DNA of 64,000 nt from assembly GCF_002646595.1 (NCBI RefSeq), contig NZ_PDUD01000001.1:1-64000 (forward strand), in the 5' to 3' direction. Positions within the stretch are counted from its first letter, which is position 1; every line of letters begins with the position of its first letter. The notes beneath the pieces are model-generated. The model was given only the letters and a program-made list of their open reading frames with translations, searched no databases and was not told the origin of the DNA. Made by a program: the position numbers and the translations under genes. The DNA is from Flavilitoribacter nigricans DSM 23189 = NBRC 102662. Lineage in GTDB: Bacteria > Bacteroidota > Bacteroidia > Chitinophagales > Saprospiraceae. Below, one piece after another: positions 1-8,602 of this stretch.

Positions 1-496
1 CATCCCGAACGGCTTTTTGAAGCAGGTGACTCATCGGCCTTATCTCGCTCTTCCTACTCTTATTCTAATATTCTTTCACTATTTTGGGTTCAATCGCAAT
101 GTACGATGACTCATGTTTAAGTTGCTGTGTCACGTACCATGGCCTCCTAATTTCAATATTATGGGACAGCAACTTAAAGAAAAATCCGACGGATCATCCG
201 ACACTATCGCTCCAGCGATTGCCTTTTTAGAAGAGCACCACCAAATCCTCACCGGTGCTATTGATCACCTTTTGTACCGTATACTGTTTAATCCGGATCT
301 GATGCGATCGGTCCGAACCATCGTAGGTATTTCTGTTTCATTTCCGCCGGGAACGGTAGTTTGGTAATAGAAAAAGGGAAAACACCAGATCCGGGTGGAG
401 TACTTTGAGGCGTCCGATTCCGAACTTCTGAGTGCGGGTACAGTGGATACGGCGATGGGCAAAATGCCGTTCGGACCGATGAAACTAAGCCATTGA
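1..496 (+). other. possible decayed coding remnant
   Basis: One plus-strand frame is open from about 113 to 364, meets two adjacent stop codons (TAA then TAG, 365-370), and then continues in the same frame to a stop at 494-496. The second part reads like real protein, for example RVEYFEASDSELL and AMGKMPFGPMKLSH. This could be the degraded 3' end of a gene. A short functional ORF (113-367) is an alternative. I do not recognise the family. The first 112 bases show no convincing gene. Confidence 0.25.
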
Positions 497-509
497 GGGA
501 TAGCACTTT

Positions 510-542
510 AGACTTTCTAAGTTTTCGAAACTTAGAAAGTCT
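510..542. repeat. 15-bp perfect inverted repeat (hairpin)
   Basis: Arms AGACTTTCTAAGTTT (510-524) and AAACTTAGAAAGTCT (528-542) are separated by only TCG. The hairpin lies just after the possible coding remnant and before the tRNA-Pro terminator. It has no T-tract, so it is not a classical intrinsic terminator. Its function is unknown. Confidence 0.7.
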
Positions 543-564
543 GTTGTTCACCACCACCAAAACA

Positions 565-600
565 AAAAGCCTTTGTAATCGATTGACTACAAAGGCTTTT
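565..600 (-). terminator. intrinsic terminator of tRNA-Pro
   Basis: A 13-bp perfect stem (AAAAGCCTTTGTA with TACAAAGGCTTTT, 10-nt loop) lies just past the 3' end of the minus-strand tRNA. On the minus strand it is followed by a T-rich run. Confidence 0.8.
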
Positions 601-613
601 GATCTTAAGCTAG

Positions 614-688
614 TCGGGGTGAGAGGATTCGAACCTCCGGCCTCGTCGTCCCGAACGACGCGCGCTAACCGGGCTGCGCTACACCCCG
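614..688 (-). tRNA. tRNA-Pro (anticodon CGG)
   Basis: The minus strand folds as a cloverleaf. The acceptor stem is CGGGGTG/CACCCCG. The D-arm contains AGCCCGGTTA. The anticodon arm is CGTCG-TTCGGGA-CGACG, with anticodon CGG reading CCG codons. The T-arm is GGAGG-TTCGAAT-CCTCT. The discriminator base is A and the CCA end is not encoded. It stands alone with its own terminator downstream. Confidence 0.95.
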
Positions 689-803
689 TTTTTAGTGTTC
701 AATGCAAAAACCAAAATTCGACTTTAAAAGTTCCACCGTCGTGGGTTTTGGCTTAAGCGGATGCAAATATATTTTTTCCGGATAGGAATAACAAGTCTTT
801 TGC

Positions 804-833
804 AAAAAAAAGGCCGATCGGATAAGATCGGCC
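804..833 (-). terminator. intrinsic terminator after the 919-2115 lipoprotein gene
   Basis: Stem GGCCGATC/GATCGGCC (812-819 with 826-833), followed on the minus strand by seven Ts. It lies about 85 nt past the stop of the lipoprotein gene. Confidence 0.8.
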
Positions 834-918
834 GGCAAAATGGTTGTTTGGAGTTACACAGACATTTAATATTTCGACAGAGGTGAATGGATGGACCATT
901 CTCTCTTTTTTCTTAGAG

Positions 919-2115
919 TTATATCAGGTTTCTGGTGCGGGAGATCTTGTCTTTTACGACCGGTTTCATCTGTTCGGCGGCCGTCAGGATCAAATCCTCG
1001 TCCGTAGGAAAAGGCAAGGGCTGGTTCCCGATCCGACGCCGGGTTTCTTTACTCAGGGCCCGCTCATCTCCTCTGAAGGTAGAAGCGTAGTTTTCGAAAA
1101 CGGCATCCACTCCGATGGCCTGACTATCGATTAGTTCCCGGCTTCTGAGGTCAACCAGATCTACGCGACCACTGAGGGTGGCTACTTTACTCTGATAGAC
1201 TTCCAGCACTTTAGCCCGTATCAGCACTTTGCGCGGTATTTTGATGTCATTGCCCAGCGTATCCTTGGTCACGTTTCCGTTCGCATCCAGTACATAATCA
1301 AACCCATCTTCGATTTCGCGTACATCCTCGTACTGACGTTCTTTAACAACCTCGGGGCTCAACTGAATATTGGTAAGGCGCATGATCGCCTCGTAATCGT
1401 ATTCGATATTCGGATCCTGGCGATTGTGGTACACACTCCATTTGCTATCCAGGTCACGAACGCCGAAACGGGTTACTTCGGCTTCAAATCCGGCGGGCAA
1501 TACAACGGGTGCACGGTTTTCGACACTGACGAGGATATAGGTGGTCCCCAGATCCTGAGCGACCTGCATCAATTCTTCCCGGTCCCGGTAAGTGCGGTAG
1601 TATTTGCTGATCTTTTCCAGTTGGGAATAGGCCAGGCGTGCCGCCTGACGGTCACCGTTGCGACCCCGATCCAGCAATTCCTGCGCCTCATCGTAAAGGA
1701 AAGCGGCTGCTTTTTCCCGACTATCTTTTTCCAGGCCCTCTACCCGAACAAACTGAAAATCAGCTTTGATACCTTCTTTATCGATCAGGGGCAACAAGGG
1801 GCGAATGGCTTCCTGCCGGCGGCTGATCCGACGGTAGATGTCATTGATTTTTTCCCAGTTGGCGTTCTTGCCATCGGCTTTCAGGTGTTCGGCCGTGCGC
1901 ATATCCCGATCGGTAACCTGGGCAAAAGCTTCTTCCAGGGCCTGAACGTATTTTACCTTTTTATTCTTCTTGCCGGCGAGTTTCCGGATTGCCAGTTCGA
2001 TGGCCTGATCGTAATTTCCGGTTTCCACCAGTTTCTCGGCCGAAGCACAGGAGCTCAGCAAAAATATGGCTGAGCAGCAAGCGATGATGAATGTTTTTAC
2101 AGTGGGAGCAGTCAT
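919..2115 (-). CDS. predicted lipoprotein, TPR-like N-terminal region
   Basis: A 398-residue protein. The hydrophobic signal ends in the lipobox LLSSC with Cys23 as the predicted lipidation site, so it is expected to be membrane-anchored in the periplasm or outer membrane. Right after it, VETGNYDQAIELAIRKL resembles the first helices of a TPR repeat, and the next ~150 residues are helical and rich in Arg/Glu. The C-terminal half looks more beta-rich (for example RKVLIRAKVLEVYQSKVATLSGRVDLVD). I cannot name the family; it resembles large conserved lipoproteins of Bacteroidota with no assigned role. It appears monocistronic with its own terminator. Certain as a gene, uncertain in function. Confidence 0.85.
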   Translation of the reverse strand: MTAPTVKTFIIACCSAIFLLSSCASAEKLVETGNYDQAIELAIRKLAGKKNKKVKYVQALEEAFAQVTDRDMRTAEHLKADGKNANWEKINDIYRRISRRQEAIRPLLPLIDKEGIKADFQFVRVEGLEKDSREKAAAFLYDEAQELLDRGRNGDRQAARLAYSQLEKISKYYRTYRDREELMQVAQDLGTTYILVSVENRAPVVLPAGFEAEVTRFGVRDLDSKWSVYHNRQDPNIEYDYEAIMRLTNIQLSPEVVKERQYEDVREIEDGFDYVLDANGNVTKDTLGNDIKIPRKVLIRAKVLEVYQSKVATLSGRVDLVDLRSRELIDSQAIGVDAVFENYASTFRGDERALSKETRRRIGNQPLPFPTDEDLILTAAEQMKPVVKDKISRTRNLI

Positions 2116-2271
2116 AACCTTTTCGTTTTAAATCCTTGTATTAGGTGTATAACTGCTAAATTATAGGGTATAGCAATGGCCGGCCACTAAGGAGACGTTA
2201 ATCCGTTTTGCAGCTTGGTTAAAGAATCCTGAAATATGTTAAGGGAGTTCGTTTATGTTAACATTTGGGAC

Positions 2272-3048
2272 CTAATCCCCCATTTTTAAAGGCTCCAAAC
2301 TGGTAAATGCACCTTCCGGAACGCTTTCATAAACGGCAATATTGCTGAGTTTCCGATTGCCGCGATCTCCGGATAACAGGATCGAACCGTATTCCTTATA
2401 ATCGGCCCAGGGCGTCGAGAAACGCGGAGCTTCGTCGCCGGCATTGGTAAAGAAATCCCATTGAGTTACCAGATGGCTGTCCGGATCTACGTACACCAGG
2501 TATTTGTTGTTGGGTGTATTACCGACTGCTTCGAAGGTGAGTTGGAGAACATCGGCCATTTTCCCGGCCTGCGTGGTGTCCTGGCCAACGTATTTGAGCG
2601 TTACACCGGAATCCTTCAATTTATAGGGCATGACGAGCCAGTAAGAGTCATTGATCCACATGCCTTCTCCGCGTTTGGTGTACATGGCGATGGAATCAGG
2701 CGCGGTCTGTTCTTCACCGTTTCTTTTGACCATTCCGCCGCCATTTTTTAGATCTACAATGTAAATGGAACTGTCCCGGTGCGATTCTACGCGGGCCTTT
2801 TGCTCCAGCTTATCCCAAAGCAAGGTGCGGGCGCCGAAAAAATTCCAGTGGATGTACCGGGTGTTATCCCAGTTTTGCCGGCCTCCCATTGCCGCCATGA
2901 CGGAATCGGCGATAGCGATGGCTTTTTCATCCGAGCCTTCCAGGTTAAAACCCTCGGCCGGTGGATTGCCGGTCATTTCGGAAGCTTCGTTTCCACAGGA
3001 GAATAAAATTAAGGACAGACAAAACAAGAGTAAATTTCTGATCATCAT
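2272..3048 (-). CDS. lipoprotein, DUF6503/LolA-like
   Basis: A 258-residue lipoprotein with signal and lipobox LFSC (Cys18). The mature part starts with a helix (AIAIADSVMAAMGG) and then runs as beta-strands with many aromatic residues, including tryptophans (NWDNTRYIHWNFFG). This pattern fits the small beta-sheet lipoproteins of Bacteroidota grouped as DUF6503, which look like LolA/LolB-type lipid-binding folds. A role in binding a hydrophobic ligand at the envelope is an inference from fold only. The start used is the first of two adjacent Met codons. Gaps of over 150 bp on both sides suggest it is transcribed alone. Confidence 0.8.
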   Translation of the reverse strand: MMIRNLLLFCLSLILFSCGNEASEMTGNPPAEGFNLEGSDEKAIAIADSVMAAMGGRQNWDNTRYIHWNFFGARTLLWDKLEQKARVESHRDSSIYIVDLKNGGGMVKRNGEEQTAPDSIAMYTKRGEGMWINDSYWLVMPYKLKDSGVTLKYVGQDTTQAGKMADVLQLTFEAVGNTPNNKYLVYVDPDSHLVTQWDFFTNAGDEAPRFSTPWADYKEYGSILLSGDRGNRKLSNIAVYESVPEGAFTSLEPLKMGD

Positions 3049-3194
3049 AGTTAATAGCGATTAAGGTAGTGAGCGATTGGTGGTTGATAAGGACGTAGTG
3101 AGCAATTACCGGCCTGTTCCCAGGCACGGTTTACCGTATAAAGGTAGAAAGCCCGGACATTGTTTTCAGATATTCAGTTGATTTTTCATTACAG

Positions 3195-3237
3195 AAAAAA
3201 AAATAGCCCGCCACGATCAGAACTGACCGAAGCGGGC
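3195..3237 (-). terminator. intrinsic terminator after the HhH-protein gene
   Basis: Outer stem GCCCGC/GCGGGC (3206-3211 with 3232-3237) with a partly paired interior, followed on the minus strand by TA and a run of nine Ts. Confidence 0.8.
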
Positions 3238-3259
3238 ACGATGTTTAAATATCTTCTAT

Positions 3260-4246
3260 TTAAGACGGATCTTTTCCTCCGCTTAAGAAGTCCTGATATT
3301 CTTTCAGTTCATCCCAGTTGCCACTGGCGGCCAGCTCAGCCTGCTTGGGCCAACTGGTCGGATCCGCCAGGCGGTAACGCTCTCCAGCCTCAGCCAGGAT
3401 CTCCCGCAGACGATCTACACTCGTAGCGGCGAGGTCCGACCAGGTCTGTATGCCGGCCCCGTGCAACAGGCCTTCGATCTTGGGTCCGATGCCTTCCACG
3501 ATCTTAAGATCGTTTGGATTAGTAGAATAGCCCATTTTTTTGGCGATCAGTTTTTCCAGTTTGGAATCACTTTCAAAATCACCGGTATTCTCCCGTCCGG
3601 CATCCAGGAATTTCTGATATTGGATCAATTCGTCCCATTTGCCTTCCGCCGCCAAACGGGCCTGCTCCGGCCAGGACTTGGGATCGTGGATCCGGTATCT
3701 CGGTCCGGCATCCTCCAGCACCTTTTTCAGATCATCGTACTCAGCAGCAGCCAGGGCACCCCAACTCGTGTAGCCGGAATTCTTCAGCAGCTGTTCGATC
3801 TTGGGACCTATACCTTCAATGATCTGCAGATTGTCCAGTCCGATCAGAGCGATATAGTCAGCACCACCGCCGCCGGAGCCGGTATCCGCAAAGGCCAGAG
3901 CACCGGGATCAACGCTTCGACTGCGGCTCTCCGTGGTGAGTATTTTGGCGTTGAGTGCGGCTTTATCGGCTTCACACTGGTTGAGCGAGGCTCGCAGGGC
4001 CGTATTGTCTTTATCGAGTTCATCCCGACGGTACTGTAGCTCCCGGTATTTTGCTTCCCAATCGGTAATGCCTGCATGCAGTCTCCGGGCTTCTTCCTCC
4101 ACCTCTTCTACTTTGTCACAACAAGGTTTATACTGCGCCCAGCCGATCAAATACCCCAGCAGTCCGGAAAGCAGGGAAGCTAACAACCAAAGCAACCAGC
4201 AGGGCAATCCCAAAAAAGTATCCAGAAAAATTATATCGAATTGCAT
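3260..4246 (-). CDS. membrane-anchored protein with two helix-hairpin-helix repeats
   Basis: A 328-residue protein. Residues 10-38 form a long hydrophobic segment that probably anchors it in the membrane. Residues 42-108 are a charged, heptad-like coiled coil. Then come two near-identical ~80-residue modules. Each starts with a helix-hairpin-helix motif (IIEGIGPKIEQLL at 142, IVEGIGPKIEGLL at 249) and ends with a DPxSWPxQAxLAAxGxWDEL motif (residues 188-207 and 296-315). This module is known as a C-terminal extension on some ribosomal and other bacterial proteins; HhH motifs often bind nucleic acid, but here they are on a membrane protein. The gene follows the OmpA-like gene by 72 bp and likely shares its transcript and the terminator downstream. 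Function unknown. Confidence 0.85.
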   Translation of the reverse strand: MQFDIIFLDTFLGLPCWLLWLLASLLSGLLGYLIGWAQYKPCCDKVEEVEEEARRLHAGITDWEAKYRELQYRRDELDKDNTALRASLNQCEADKAALNAKILTTESRSRSVDPGALAFADTGSGGGGADYIALIGLDNLQIIEGIGPKIEQLLKNSGYTSWGALAAAEYDDLKKVLEDAGPRYRIHDPKSWPEQARLAAEGKWDELIQYQKFLDAGRENTGDFESDSKLEKLIAKKMGYSTNPNDLKIVEGIGPKIEGLLHGAGIQTWSDLAATSVDRLREILAEAGERYRLADPTSWPKQAELAASGNWDELKEYQDFLSGGKDPS

Positions 4247-4318
4247 TTTTTGAATATTTATAATTTAACAAAGGGTGCAGACGCGGTACCGGCGTGCGAT
4301 ACCATGTCAACTTCCATT

Positions 4319-5188
4319 TTATTCATCGGCTTTGTTCAGGAAGATCTCCACCCGACGATTATCGTAGCGACCGGCCTCGGTCTCATTGCTCGCTACCGGT
4401 TGGGATTCTCCTTTTGCCTCGGTAGTGATCTGATCCGCAGCAACTCCTTTATTCCTCAGGATATCCCGAATGACTTTTGCCCGCCGATCCGAAAGCACCA
4501 TGTTGGCCTCATCACCACCGACATTATCCGTATGACCTACCAAACGCACGGTCTCTCCCGTCTCCTTCAGGCGTTCGGCCAGTTTGTCCAGGTATTCATC
4601 CACACTGGGATCGTATTCTTTTTCGGTAGAATTAAAAGGAAAGCGAATAATGCGGCGATCGGGTAGTTCTTCAACGGTTGCCGCTATTTTTTCTTCCGCT
4701 TCGAGCCAGCGGAATTCTACGGCGTCAAAGAATCCGTCCCGTACACCGGCTCTTTCGTCTACGAGGCGAGAGCGCAAATTCACCCGTTCATCGGGCAGAT
4801 CGGAAGCGATCAGATCGCGCGTCAGAGAAGCCCGGGCAAGGCCCATATTCTCGTACCCGTCCGGGGCAGTTTCTTCCTCAAAATAGAGGCCGACGATCTC
4901 GAGAATATTGTCGTCCGTCCGGCTGTCCAGTACATCCCGGCTGTACTGATCGTATCCTTCGTTCGTGTTAGGTCTGGCGACACTCCATGCAAAATCAATG
5001 GGTTCGCGGGCAGTTGGTGTATCAGTAACCGCCTCTTCTTCTTCCGGACCCTCTTCTTCCACCATACCGATCGTATCCTCAACTGCCCCATCTTCCGAGC
5101 AACAGTTTTTCAGACAGGTCGGATAGGCCAGGATGGTCCAAAGCAACCATAACACCAACCATAATATTGGGTTGCGTGTTGCAGACAT
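4319..5188 (-). CDS. OmpA-family peptidoglycan-binding membrane protein
   Basis: A 289-residue protein with one N-terminal hydrophobic segment (residues 8-22), an acidic linker (about 32-56) and a C-terminal OmpA-like domain (about 180-289). Typical motifs are RLVGHTDNVGG (215-225), LSDRRAKVIRDIL (232-244) and NRRVEIF (277-283), which in this family bind the diaminopimelate part of peptidoglycan. Residues 62-165 look like a second, more divergent copy of the same fold (DNILEIVGLYFEEE). No beta-barrel is present, so the protein links a membrane to the cell wall. It precedes the membrane HhH protein in the same direction, which suggests a shared envelope role. Confidence 0.88.
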   Translation of the reverse strand: MSATRNPILWLVLWLLWTILAYPTCLKNCCSEDGAVEDTIGMVEEEGPEEEEAVTDTPTAREPIDFAWSVARPNTNEGYDQYSRDVLDSRTDDNILEIVGLYFEEETAPDGYENMGLARASLTRDLIASDLPDERVNLRSRLVDERAGVRDGFFDAVEFRWLEAEEKIAATVEELPDRRIIRFPFNSTEKEYDPSVDEYLDKLAERLKETGETVRLVGHTDNVGGDEANMVLSDRRAKVIRDILRNKGVAADQITTEAKGESQPVASNETEAGRYDNRRVEIFLNKADE

Positions 5189-5523
5189 ATATCCGTTTTG
5201 TTTGTTATGATGAAAAGTGAATATTCTATATCAGTGCCTTGTCAAGACACTTCGAAAGTCTGATAATTGCTGAATCAGGTCGGGTAGTTCATTTTTTCAG
5301 TTGCGCGAGAGGATATGTTCTTAGGAATTAACCAAAATGAAGGGCTCTGAAATCACAAAATTCCTAAGGAAACAACTTAAAAATCAACAAGAAAGTAGAA
5401 TTTGTGGAAACTCAGCTTGGTCTTGAGCAAACAAAGTAGCATTTCCGCCATTTATATCTATATTTGCGACTGTATCAAACTGCTGCGGAGTGGCAGCAAT
5501 ATAGAAAAAAATTTTGATTTTCC
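5189..5523. other. 335-bp intergenic region between divergent genes
   Basis: AT-rich spacer between the OmpA-like gene (minus) and ffh (plus). It holds a TATATTTG element 58 bp before ffh (listed separately). I looked for a 4.5S/SRP RNA here because of ffh and saw no matching sequence. Confidence 0.7.
5459..5466 (+). promoter_or_regulatory. Bacteroidota -7 element (TATATTTG) of ffh
   Basis: Matches TAnnTTTG exactly and lies 58 bp before the ffh start codon. No good -33 TTTG is seen at 19-20 bp upstream, so support rests on the -7 match and position. Confidence 0.5.
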
Positions 5524-6873
5524 ATGTTTGAAAGTTTAAGTGATCGTTTGGAAGGAGCCTTTAAAACACTTAAAGGCGAAAGCAAGCTTACTGAGATCAA
5601 TATCGCTCAATCTGTTAAAGAGATCCGAAGAGCACTCGTAGCCGCCGATGTTAACTATAAAATCGCCAAAGAGTTCACCGACAAGGTGAAAGACAAAGCC
5701 CTCGGGCAGGAAAACGTGCTGAAAGCAGTTAGGCCGGGGGAACTGATGGTAAAGATCGTCATGGACGAACTGGTGGAGTTGATGGGTGGTCAGGCCGCCG
5801 GTATCAACCTGAACGGCAGTCCCACGGTCATTCTGATCGCCGGTCTGCAGGGTTCCGGTAAAACGACTTTCTCCGGAAAACTCTCCCTTTTCCTGAAAGA
5901 AAAACGCAAGAAAAAACCATTGTTGGTAGCCTGTGACGTCTACCGTCCGGCGGCTATCAATCAGATCAATGTGCTCGGTGAGCAGGTTGGGGTTCCCGTA
6001 TATACCGAACCGGAGAATAAAAATCCGGTAGAGATCGCACTCAAAGCCATTGCCCACGCTCAGGAAACCAACCGCGACGTAGTGATCGTCGATACAGCGG
6101 GACGGCTTTCCATCGACGAGGCGATGATGAAAGAGATCGCCAATATAAAGGAGGCGATCCAACCCAACGAAACGCTTTTTGTAGTGGATTCCATGACCGG
6201 TCAGGATGCGGTAAATACCGCCAAGGCCTTCAACGATGTGATCAACTACGACGGTGTGGTTTTGACCAAACTGGACGGTGATACCCGCGGTGGTGCGGCC
6301 CTGTCGGTAAAATATACGGTCGGTAAGCCGATCAAATTTGTCAGTACCGGTGAGCAAATGGATACGCTCGACGTGTTCTATCCGGACCGGATGGCCCAGC
6401 GGATCCTGGGTATGGGGGACATCGTTTCCTTCGTAGAAAAAGCACAGGAGCAGTTCGATGAGGAGGAGGCTAAACGGCTGGAGAAGAAGATCAAACGCAA
6501 CAAGCTGGATTTCAATGACTTCTTAAGTCAGATCTACCAGATCCGTAAAATGGGTGACCTGAAGAGTTTGATGAAAATGATCCCGGGTATGAATAAGATG
6601 ACCCGTGATCTGGACATCGACGATAAGGCGCTCAACCGGGTGGAAGCGATCATCCAGTCCATGACTCCCCAGGAAAGAGAAAATCCGGAGGTACTCAACA
6701 TGAGCCGGAAAAAGCGGATCGCCATGGGCTGTGGTCAGACGATGGACGATATCAACCGCTTCATCAAGCAGTTTGATCAGATGCGTAAGTTCATGCATAA
6801 AATGTCTAAAACGCCGGGAATGGGAGGAATGCCGGGTGCAGGAATGCCCAAGAAAGGCTTTAGACGGAAGTAA
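5524..6873 (+). CDS. ffh: signal recognition particle protein Ffh (SRP54)
   Basis: A GTPase that, with 4.5S RNA, binds signal peptides of nascent membrane proteins and delivers ribosomes to FtsY. The 449-residue length is typical. The N domain (1-95) is followed by the G domain with GLQGSGKTT (G1, 107-115), DTAGR (G3, 190-194) and TKLDGD (G4, 248-253). The methionine-rich M domain starts near 320, contains MKMIPGMNKM, and ends in the Gly/Met-rich tail PGMGGMPGAGMPKK. A TATATTTG promoter element is upstream. It is followed by a hairpin region and a convergent gene, so it is probably transcribed alone. Confidence 0.98.
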   Translation: MFESLSDRLEGAFKTLKGESKLTEINIAQSVKEIRRALVAADVNYKIAKEFTDKVKDKALGQENVLKAVRPGELMVKIVMDELVELMGGQAAGINLNGSPTVILIAGLQGSGKTTFSGKLSLFLKEKRKKKPLLVACDVYRPAAINQINVLGEQVGVPVYTEPENKNPVEIALKAIAHAQETNRDVVIVDTAGRLSIDEAMMKEIANIKEAIQPNETLFVVDSMTGQDAVNTAKAFNDVINYDGVVLTKLDGDTRGGAALSVKYTVGKPIKFVSTGEQMDTLDVFYPDRMAQRILGMGDIVSFVEKAQEQFDEEEAKRLEKKIKRNKLDFNDFLSQIYQIRKMGDLKSLMKMIPGMNKMTRDLDIDDKALNRVEAIIQSMTPQERENPEVLNMSRKKRIAMGCGQTMDDINRFIKQFDQMRKFMHKMSKTPGMGGMPGAGMPKKGFRRK

Positions 6874-6886
6874 TAAAGAAGTGCAG

Positions 6887-6941
6887 TTTGGTATTCGGTA
6901 CGGATCCGGTAAGCCGGTATTTTCAGGTACCGAATACCAAA
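6887..6941. terminator. 15-bp inverted repeat between convergent genes
   Basis: Perfect arms TTTGGTATTCGGTAC (6887-6901) and GTACCGAATACCAAA (6927-6941), with a shorter CCGG pairing in the loop. It lies between the ends of ffh and the Spo0M-like gene, so it is probably a bidirectional terminator. Neither side has a strong T-tract. Confidence 0.55.
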
Positions 6942-6964
6942 TTATTATAGAAGAAGATCAGTTC

Positions 6965-7429
6965 TTAAACCAGATTGATCGGCTTTTTATCAAATGGATT
7001 CAAAGCCACTCCCTTCACGGAAGCTTCCGCTTCGATCCGAAACTCGGATTTGGCGCCGCGCATCATGCGGGCCGCCCGGGCAATACCACCAAATAGAAAA
7101 TTTTTAGCGCCGAATTCGTCCACATCGGATTGGACCAGTTCAAAGGGCAGGGTGAAATCAACCTCTAGGATCTCTTCCGGTGGCACGTTGAATTCAATCT
7201 CCATTTCCCGTTTTCCCAGTTCGTACTCGTCGACCAGTTTTTCCTTTCCCCGTCCGCGGGTGTAGCGTTCGATCAGCGCCACTTTAATGCTGCTGACCGT
7301 TTGTTCGTTCAGTGATTGAAATCGGAGTTTACCCTCAATAATTCCATCCTTGGAGTTGACCTCCTCGGGCAGCACCAGTTCCAGCTTAACCCCTTCGATC
7401 CCCAACCACTTTTTTACTTTACCTATCAT
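6965..7429 (-). CDS. Spo0M-like (arrestin-fold) protein
   Basis: A 154-residue cytoplasmic protein with no signal. The pattern (VKLELVLPEEVNSKDG, then GKLRFQSLNEQTVSSIKVALIERY) matches the beta-sandwich N-terminal domain of the SpoOM/arrestin-like family. Bacillus Spo0M is longer and acts in sporulation control; this organism is not expected to sporulate, so the role is unknown. About 100 bp separate it from the next minus-strand gene upstream. It ends in the convergent region with ffh. Family call from sequence pattern only. Confidence 0.7.
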   Translation of the reverse strand: MIGKVKKWLGIEGVKLELVLPEEVNSKDGIIEGKLRFQSLNEQTVSSIKVALIERYTRGRGKEKLVDEYELGKREMEIEFNVPPEEILEVDFTLPFELVQSDVDEFGAKNFLFGGIARAARMMRGAKSEFRIEAEASVKGVALNPFDKKPINLV

Positions 7430-7533
7430 AATGTATTGAATTAAGGGTTCTAATATAGGACCTCTTCGGTCGAAAAGCCTAATTATCTGACTAATGGGAG
7501 CAAATAGGAGATAGACACGGCCGACGGAGCTAT

Positions 7534-8013
7534 TTAGACCATCCGGCGATGCCAGCTATTCTTCAGCGGTTTCATCCAGTTCTCTTCCAGGTCCTTCTTG
7601 TTGTTCACGAGGGTATCGAAAACGAGCGTCTCATCATCAATCTTGCCCTCTGCGTACCAACGGGCGAACGCATCGCGATCCAAACTGATCACTTCGTCGC
7701 CCTTTTTGAAGCTGAATACCATGCGATCAAAAAGATCTACACCGTATTCGGCCTGCAGGCGTTTGAGGAAATGGACGGAAGAATCGATGGAACAACCACT
7801 GGCTCCCGCCTGACTTTCATCGACCATCAGTACAACGAAACGATTGTGTAAGAGGTCCCCGTGGGATCTGAGGGCGCGATTGTGGCTCACCCAGTTACGG
7901 ACAAAGGATTGTATTTTATCCCGTACTTCGGGTACTTTTTCTTCGGCAATCGGCTGGTTGGTCTGGTAGATCCAGACGCGGGTAGAATCAGGTAGTACTT
8001 CCGGCAAGGTCAT
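7534..8013 (-). CDS. conserved Bacteroidota protein, unknown function
   Basis: A 159-residue soluble protein with no signal or membrane segment. It begins LPDSTRVWIYQTNQPI and has a conserved-looking HNRFVVLMVDESQAGASGCSIDSSVHFLK segment with a central Cys. Proteins of this pattern are common in Bacteroidota and are often labelled 'ABC transporter ATPase', but I see no Walker A or ABC signature, so that label looks wrong. It follows the next upstream minus-strand gene by about 75 bp and could be co-transcribed. Function unknown. Confidence 0.75.
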   Translation of the reverse strand: MTLPEVLPDSTRVWIYQTNQPIAEEKVPEVRDKIQSFVRNWVSHNRALRSHGDLLHNRFVVLMVDESQAGASGCSIDSSVHFLKRLQAEYGVDLFDRMVFSFKKGDEVISLDRDAFARWYAEGKIDDETLVFDTLVNNKKDLEENWMKPLKNSWHRRMV

Positions 8014-8089
8014 GCGCTTCTTGGTATTTTTATTTAAAGTACACTTTTAGCGCGAATATTGTTGAGCAGATTAAATGCAATTTTTAATT

Positions 8090-8602
8090 CTACTGCAGGA
8101 TCTCGATCTGGTTTCTGAAATTATCGGTGGTGATTTCAACCTGATCTACAAAATCCAGGATCTCCCGTTCTTCGATCAGACCTTTGTGGCGGTTGATCAG
8201 GGTTTCCAGACTGTCAAATTCAGCCCGGAGCAGGGATTCAAAACGAGCGTTCAGGGCACGATCACGGGCCGGGATCAGAGAAACGATCGCTTTGCGCTGT
8301 TCCTCAGAAACTTCTCTCTTGGCCGGGATATCACGATCGATGATGAGGCGGCAAAGCTCCCGGTTCTGCTGCTGAAAATTATCGGCGATCTTCAGGGCCA
8401 GCTGGGAATGGATGTGATTGTCCAACCGCTCGGCGGCAGTAGCCGACAGATCAACCAGATACTGGAATTCGTCGGTCAGGCGGTCCAACAGGTCTGCGGA
8501 AGCGGGCATTGGGTTTTCTTCGGTTTGATTATCGGACACAGCAAATGCCGTTACACCTAAAAAGACTAAGAGGAGTACGATTATGGCAGGAAAGTTTTTC
8601 AT
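8090..8602 (-). CDS. small secreted helical protein
   Basis: About 170 residues from the internal Met (MKNFPAIIVLLLVFLGV), which starts a clean signal peptide; an in-frame upstream ATG at 8629 would add nine residues before it. The mature part is almost all helix with many charged residues (EFQYLVDLSATAAERLDNHIHSQLALKIADNF). It loosely resembles ferritin-like four-helix periplasmic proteins (DUF4142 type), but I see no metal-ligand pattern that settles it. It is preceded by a 343-bp gap. Confidence 0.7.
   Translation of the reverse strand: MKNFPAIIVLLLVFLGVTAFAVSDNQTEENPMPASADLLDRLTDEFQYLVDLSATAAERLDNHIHSQLALKIADNFQQQNRELCRLIIDRDIPAKREVSEEQRKAIVSLIPARDRALNARFESLLRAEFDSLETLINRHKGLIEEREILDFVDQVEITTDNFRNQIEILQ

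Noticed and set aside
614-688. tRNA-Pro as an integration site of a mobile element
   Set aside because: No integrase gene, no repeat of the tRNA end seen in the window.
1426-2073. Plus-strand ORF (215 residues) opposite the first lipoprotein gene
   Set aside because: Shadow frame; the minus strand has a lipobox and a fitting terminator.
5189-5523. 4.5S/SRP RNA gene upstream of ffh
   Set aside because: Considered because of ffh, but the conserved core of SRP RNA is not present.
5536-6357. Minus-strand ORF (273 residues) opposite ffh
   Set aside because: Shadow of ffh, whose motifs are unmistakable.
7534-8013. Label 'ABC transporter ATPase' for the small conserved protein
   Set aside because: It lacks Walker A/B and signature motifs; the label is probably a propagated error.
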